Positions 8,015 to 10,919 of a DNA stretch of 10,919 nucleotides are shown here, one piece after another. The stretch is from Physocladia obscura (taxonomy: Eukaryota; Chytridiomycota; Chytridiomycetes; Chytridiales; Chytriomycetaceae): NCBI GenBank assembly GCA_027596945.1, contig JADGJH010001280.1, positions 1 to 10,919 on the forward strand. The letters run 5' to 3'. The translations under genes and the position numbers were made by a program. Within the stretch, counting starts at the first letter, position 1, and every line of letters begins with the position of its first letter. Below the pieces are notes generated by a model. It saw only the letters and a program-made list of their open reading frames with translations. It did not search any database and was not told where the DNA came from.

Positions 8015-9053
8015 ATGGCAACTCAGACCCAAAGCAACACAAACACAAATATCGATGCCCGCATCTTTGGGTTGATTCAGCGACGCGACTCGTCTGAACT
8101 TGCAACCTATCTGGACGCGCTCGACCAGGCATTGCCGGCAGGCGGAAAAGCAGCCAAGGCGCTTGGGCGAAACATGAATGAAATTCAAAAACCCAGCACG
8201 GTCGTGTCTACCGCGACTGCATACACTGGTCTTGTGTCAGGCGATCATGATATTGTGGCTGCTCTTTTGCGCAACTCGCTCGTCGACGCCTCGATGCTGG
8301 ATAATGGTGCTTTGATTGCTGCTGCTGAGGTACGAATTACTTACGTAATTACCAATAAATAATTTCAACCGTAACAGACTGGTCGCGCTGATATTGTTTC
8401 CTTGCTTTTGACCGATCTACGTGTTGATCCATTGGCTGAAAATGGTCGTGCCCTTGCTTTGGCTGCCGCGAGGTTTGTTTTGTTGTTGCTGAGCCACCAA
8501 ATCAGGCTTGTATACCCCATACCGAATTCAGAAGGTTGATATTAAAACTAGAAAGGATGATAACAATGAAATGTTCAACGCTCTCTTTGCACGTATTGCT
8601 CCGGAAACGGTTTGGGATCCTACTCTCCCTCTTGCTGTTGCCGCACGCGCCGGAAACGCCGCCATTGTTGCCACTTTGCTCAAAAGCATTGTTGCCCAAA
8701 CTACTGCCCCAGACAGTGAACGTCGCACTCGGGTTTCTATGGCGCTTGTGTTTGCCGCTGAGAATGGAAATCCTGAATCTGTACGTTCTTTCTTGTCCCT
8801 GCCTTCTTCTGTCATTGACATCAAGTTGTCGAATGACGCGGCCTATCTGATTGCTTTCAAATATGCGAATGCAGAAGTTATGCAGCTTTTATTGGACACG
8901 AATTTGATTAATCATGCTGAACTTTTTGGGAAGTCTGTTGGTCCTCCAATTGATTTGGCTATTGCTGATCCAGCTTTTTGGGTCCCAAAAGCTTCTGGGG
9001 CATTGAAATTTTATTCTACTGTATGCAACCTGGTTGCACCTGTTGCGCCTTGA
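8015..9053 (+). CDS. Ankyrin-repeat-like protein
   Basis: Three exons, 8015-8329, 8378-8472 and 8552-9053, joined by a 48-nt phase-0 intron (GTACGA...AACAG) and a 79-nt phase-2 intron (GTTTGT...ACTAG), giving 303 residues. After a polar Thr/Asn/Gln start, the chain is a series of helix-turn-helix repeats of ankyrin type: DHDIVAALLRNSLVD, ALIAAAETGRADIVSLLLTD, ALALAAARKDDNNEMFNALF, LPLAVAARAGNAAIVATLL, ALVFAAENGNPESVRSFLSL and AYLIAFKYANAEVMQLLLD, roughly one per 33-40 residues from residue 65 to 265. Such repeats bind other proteins; no catalytic domain is seen and the partner is unknown. For intron 2 an alternative is donor 8477 with acceptor CAG at 8531 (55 nt), adding eight residues; the chosen form keeps ankyrin repeat spacing better. 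The gene starts only 23 nt after the upstream stop. An AATAAA lies at 9064-9069. Confidence 0.8.
8330..8377 (+). other. Intron 1 of the ankyrin-like gene
   Basis: A 48-nt GT-AG intron that splits an ankyrin motif between GCTGAG and ACTGGT (AAAE|TGRADIV), phase 0. It contains an AATAAA at 8354-8359 and in-frame stops, so failure to splice would truncate the protein after the first repeats. Confidence 0.82.
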
Positions 9054-9063
9054 AAGAAATTGA

Positions 9064-9069
9064 AATAAA
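9064..9069 (+). terminator. Poly(A) signal AATAAA for the ankyrin-like gene
   Basis: AATAAA 10 nt after the TGA stop at 9051-9053, within the 57-nt gap to the stop of the convergent ABCG gene. On the opposite strand no AATAAA is present; two overlapping AATACA-type variants (about 9072-9083) are the only weak candidates for the ABCG transcript. Confidence 0.6.
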
Positions 9070-9110
9070 ATATTGTATTGTATTGATCTTCGATGATTTG
9101 TATGACTCTT

Positions 9111-10919
9111 TCAAGCTGTTGTTTTCTCAGCTTTTGGTTCTACGGCCTTTCCGTTTGCAACCACCAGTCTGTACAAACAAACATACGCCAGGCAAATGAG
9201 AAGCACAACCATGGAACACAGCACAATAATGCAAACAACAATGCTAAACTCATCATTGAACCCAAGATCATCAAGACATAACAAACCATCAATAGCTGAT
9301 GTATTTGTCGTTCGACATGCAATGTTGATTCCGGTATACTCATTTTTTGCCAAGGCTTCGAATGCATCTGCAAATTTTTTTTTGTGGGAAATCAAGAAAA
9401 GTTTTTTACGATACATTTCATTGGGCTGATGTATTTGATCCCTGAAAAAAAATATTAACGATCAACGAGCAAGAAAAGCAACAGATTAAAACTTACAATT
9501 GAAATACGGCGGAATAGAGCCATTGTTGACAAAGAGACCACTAAACAACTGAAAATATATATCGTTGAGAAAAAAGGTGGAGAGCTCACACGGGAAATTT
9601 ACCATAAGCGGCATTAAAATCAACGGGATTGCTCCTAATGCAGATTCCAAACTTTCAAACATCGAAGCAATTGCGATTCCAAGACTGAAACCAGAGCAAG
9701 AGCTTCGGAACAAACAATAAACGTGTTTAACAAAGCACACAATTCACAACAAATAATTACTTAAACAACAAACCTGAAAATCACCATCAACGTGAAAATA
9801 AAAAATTTTCCTGCAATATTCTGTAATCCGACAAACCAATACACAATAAGAGCAAAAACGATTGGAAAAAGAATCTGAAATGGAAGCTCTACGATTATTT
9901 TTGAGAAAAAATACGGTGCAAGTCCATAATATCCTGTCGTTTTTTTTTTCATTCAGTTAAGTGAAAGAAAAAGTGATAAAAAAATTTTTTTTTTTTACCA
10001 GCCCCAAATTCTCTTGAAAACACAGACTTTTCTTCTCCAAACACTGACAGGTTTGAAATTGCAGCACTCATGACGTTATTAATCTGTACACGCAAAAAAA
10101 AAAAAAAAAAAAAAAGGACATCATTTAATAGAAATATAAAATTTAGTCAAATACGCCAAACAAACCACGGAGAAAAAAAGCATTCCATTTCGATTCTGGG
10201 CACCAGAATATGAAAAATCTGTCCCTGTGCCTTGAAATAACAATCCAATAATCAAAGAAAGTATAATGGACTGCCCCGCTTTTGCTTTAACAACCATCGG
10301 ATTTCTCACTGCGTTGCGCCCAACGCGACCAAATAAATAAGCAAGCTGTGTTTTAAATGCCGCGTATGTCTTGAATGTGGACTTGTCGATTCCTCCCGTA
10401 CAAGGAGACCTCACTTCAGCTTCAAAATTAGCATTTTCTTCAGATTTTTTCCACGCTTGCAAAAGCCCGTTAATTCGCTCGTCGTTGTTTTTGAGTTCTA
10501 TTCCATCTGGTGTGCTTATTGACATTTCAGAATCTGGTTGGTTGTTGAGAACTGTCATAAACAGAACTGTCGTTGTTGTTGCTGTTGTTATATATATATC
10601 TCTTTTTATAAAAGTGGAACACTAACAATCGGCTGGATTTGTAAAATCTGGGCATTTGTATCCACATTTTGCAAAGTAGTCAATTGCTGATTTTGCTGGC
10701 CCAGCATAGATAATTTCTCCATTTGCCATCAAAAGCAAATCATCAAACAACTGGCTACAAATTAGACAAGGTTAACCCGACTGACAAATAAAAAAAATTT
10801 TAAAGCACATATGATAGCTCACTAAATTTCAGATGACGGTTGGTGAATTGTTGTTATAATTGTTCTTCCCGATTTGGCAAGATTTTTGAGAGTGTTCACA
10901 ACTATTTTATATTCTAGTC
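9111..10919 (-). CDS. ABCG-family half-transporter, C-terminal part (5' end outside window)
   Basis: Nine exons in view: 10919-10823 (partial), 10754-10627, 10566-10166, 10083-9999, 9933-9774, 9702-9603, 9548-9497, 9441-9415 and 9367-9111, coding 434 residues to a TGA stop. Introns are 47-82 nt. The first exon holds the end of the ATPase domain, GRTIITTIHQPSSEI with the H-loop histidine, continuing IYQLFDDLLLMANGEIIYAGP and NPADF, typical of ABCG after the NBD. Then come a polar linker, an amphipathic stretch (LFGRVGRNAVRNP) and six likely membrane segments: IILSLIIGLLF, the LFFSVINNVMSAA helix, IIVELPFQILFPIVFALIVYW, the FIFTLMVIFSSCSGFSLGIAIA helix, AIPLILMPLMLFSGLFV and the last, FSIVVCIIVLCSMVVLLICLAY. 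A short loop with two Cys precedes the last helix. The NBD-then-TMD order ending in a single TMD suits an exporter half-molecule that dimerises; full-length PDR type cannot be excluded because the 5' part is missing. Substrate unknown (lipids, sterols or drugs in relatives). Confidence 0.93.
9415..9441 (-). other. 27-nt microexon of the ABCG gene
   Basis: This exon encodes only the tail of Trp, eight full codons (IKYISPMK) and the first base of Tyr. It is flanked by introns of 55 nt (donor GTAAGT, acceptor TTTTTTTTCAG) and 47 nt (donor GTATCG, acceptor TTTGCAG). The spliced peptide YFNWIKYISPMKYAFEAL matches the conserved stretch after the fifth membrane segment of ABCG proteins, which is why the exon is called despite its size. 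Confidence 0.85.
9549..9602 (-). other. Stop-free 54-nt intron in the ABCG gene
   Basis: Donor GTAAATTT and acceptor ATTTTCAG, phase 0, length divisible by three and with no stop in frame, so the sequence reads through as 18 extra residues. Removing it gives LMPLMLFSGLFVN, the normal ABCG fifth membrane helix; keeping it inserts a polar stretch with Pro, Cys and Glu into that helix. The intron call rests on this family comparison. Confidence 0.8.
10094..10115 (-). repeat. 22-base homopolymer in an ABCG intron
   Basis: A22 on the plus strand, T22 on the transcript, within the 82-nt intron 10084-10165. It sits just before the acceptor GTACAG and so acts as its polypyrimidine tract. Length may vary between individuals or be misread by sequencing. 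Confidence 0.8.

Noticed and set aside
9685..9773. Acceptor TTTCAG at 9685-9687 for the ABCG intron
   Set aside because: It is a better CAG site than the AAG at 9703-9705, but using it deletes six residues (SCSGFS) of the conserved fourth membrane helix. The nearer AAG site restores normal helix length, so it was preferred, with some doubt.
1..10919. tRNA or rRNA genes, CRISPR arrays, transposons
   Set aside because: No cloverleaf-like A/B box pair, regular spaced repeats, terminal inverted repeats, or transposase or reverse-transcriptase motifs were seen on either strand.

Overview
This is a nuclear fragment from a compact eukaryotic genome, most likely a free-living or parasitic protist. 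The signs are seven protein genes packed end to end, at least seventeen short GT-AG introns (47-102 nt), A-rich stretches directly before start codons, and eukaryotic families (TBC Rab-GAP, ABCG transporter, mitochondrially targeted enzymes). TAA and TGA both work as stops, so the standard code fits. I cannot name the lineage from the sequence alone. The intron boundaries given here were worked out by eye from frame continuity and family conservation.

Layout, left to right: (1) 132-1403 (+), an intronless gamma-glutamylcyclotransferase-like protein with a long low-complexity N-terminus. (2) 1404-2079, the only sizeable gene-poor stretch. (3) 2080-4235 (+), a TBC-domain protein with one intron whose usual catalytic glutamine is Asn. 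(4) 4264-5743 (-), 2-amino-3-ketobutyrate CoA ligase / glycine C-acetyltransferase (GCAT), four exons, ending only 28 nt from the TBC stop. (5) 5744-5884, a 141-bp bidirectional promoter. (6) 5885-6973 (+), SDR-type L-threonine 3-dehydrogenase (TDH), three exons. (7) 7097-7991 (+), an unrecognised protein with two exons and an uncertain N-terminus. (8) 8015-9053 (+), an ankyrin-repeat-like protein with three exons, starting 23 nt after the preceding stop. (9) 9111-10919 (-), the C-terminal part of an ABCG half-transporter, nine exons in view, running off the right edge.

The strongest biological signal is the head-to-head TDH/GCAT pair. TDH oxidises threonine to 2-amino-3-ketobutyrate, and GCAT cleaves that unstable product with CoA to glycine and acetyl-CoA. 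Both proteins begin with a plausible mitochondrial presequence, so the two consecutive steps of mitochondrial threonine catabolism appear to be co-controlled from one 141-bp promoter. Other points of note are the Gln-to-Asn change in the TBC domain, a stop-free 54-nt intron and a 27-nt microexon in the ABCG gene, a probable one-base frame disruption at the start of the unrecognised gene, and frequent GTTTGT 5' splice sites.
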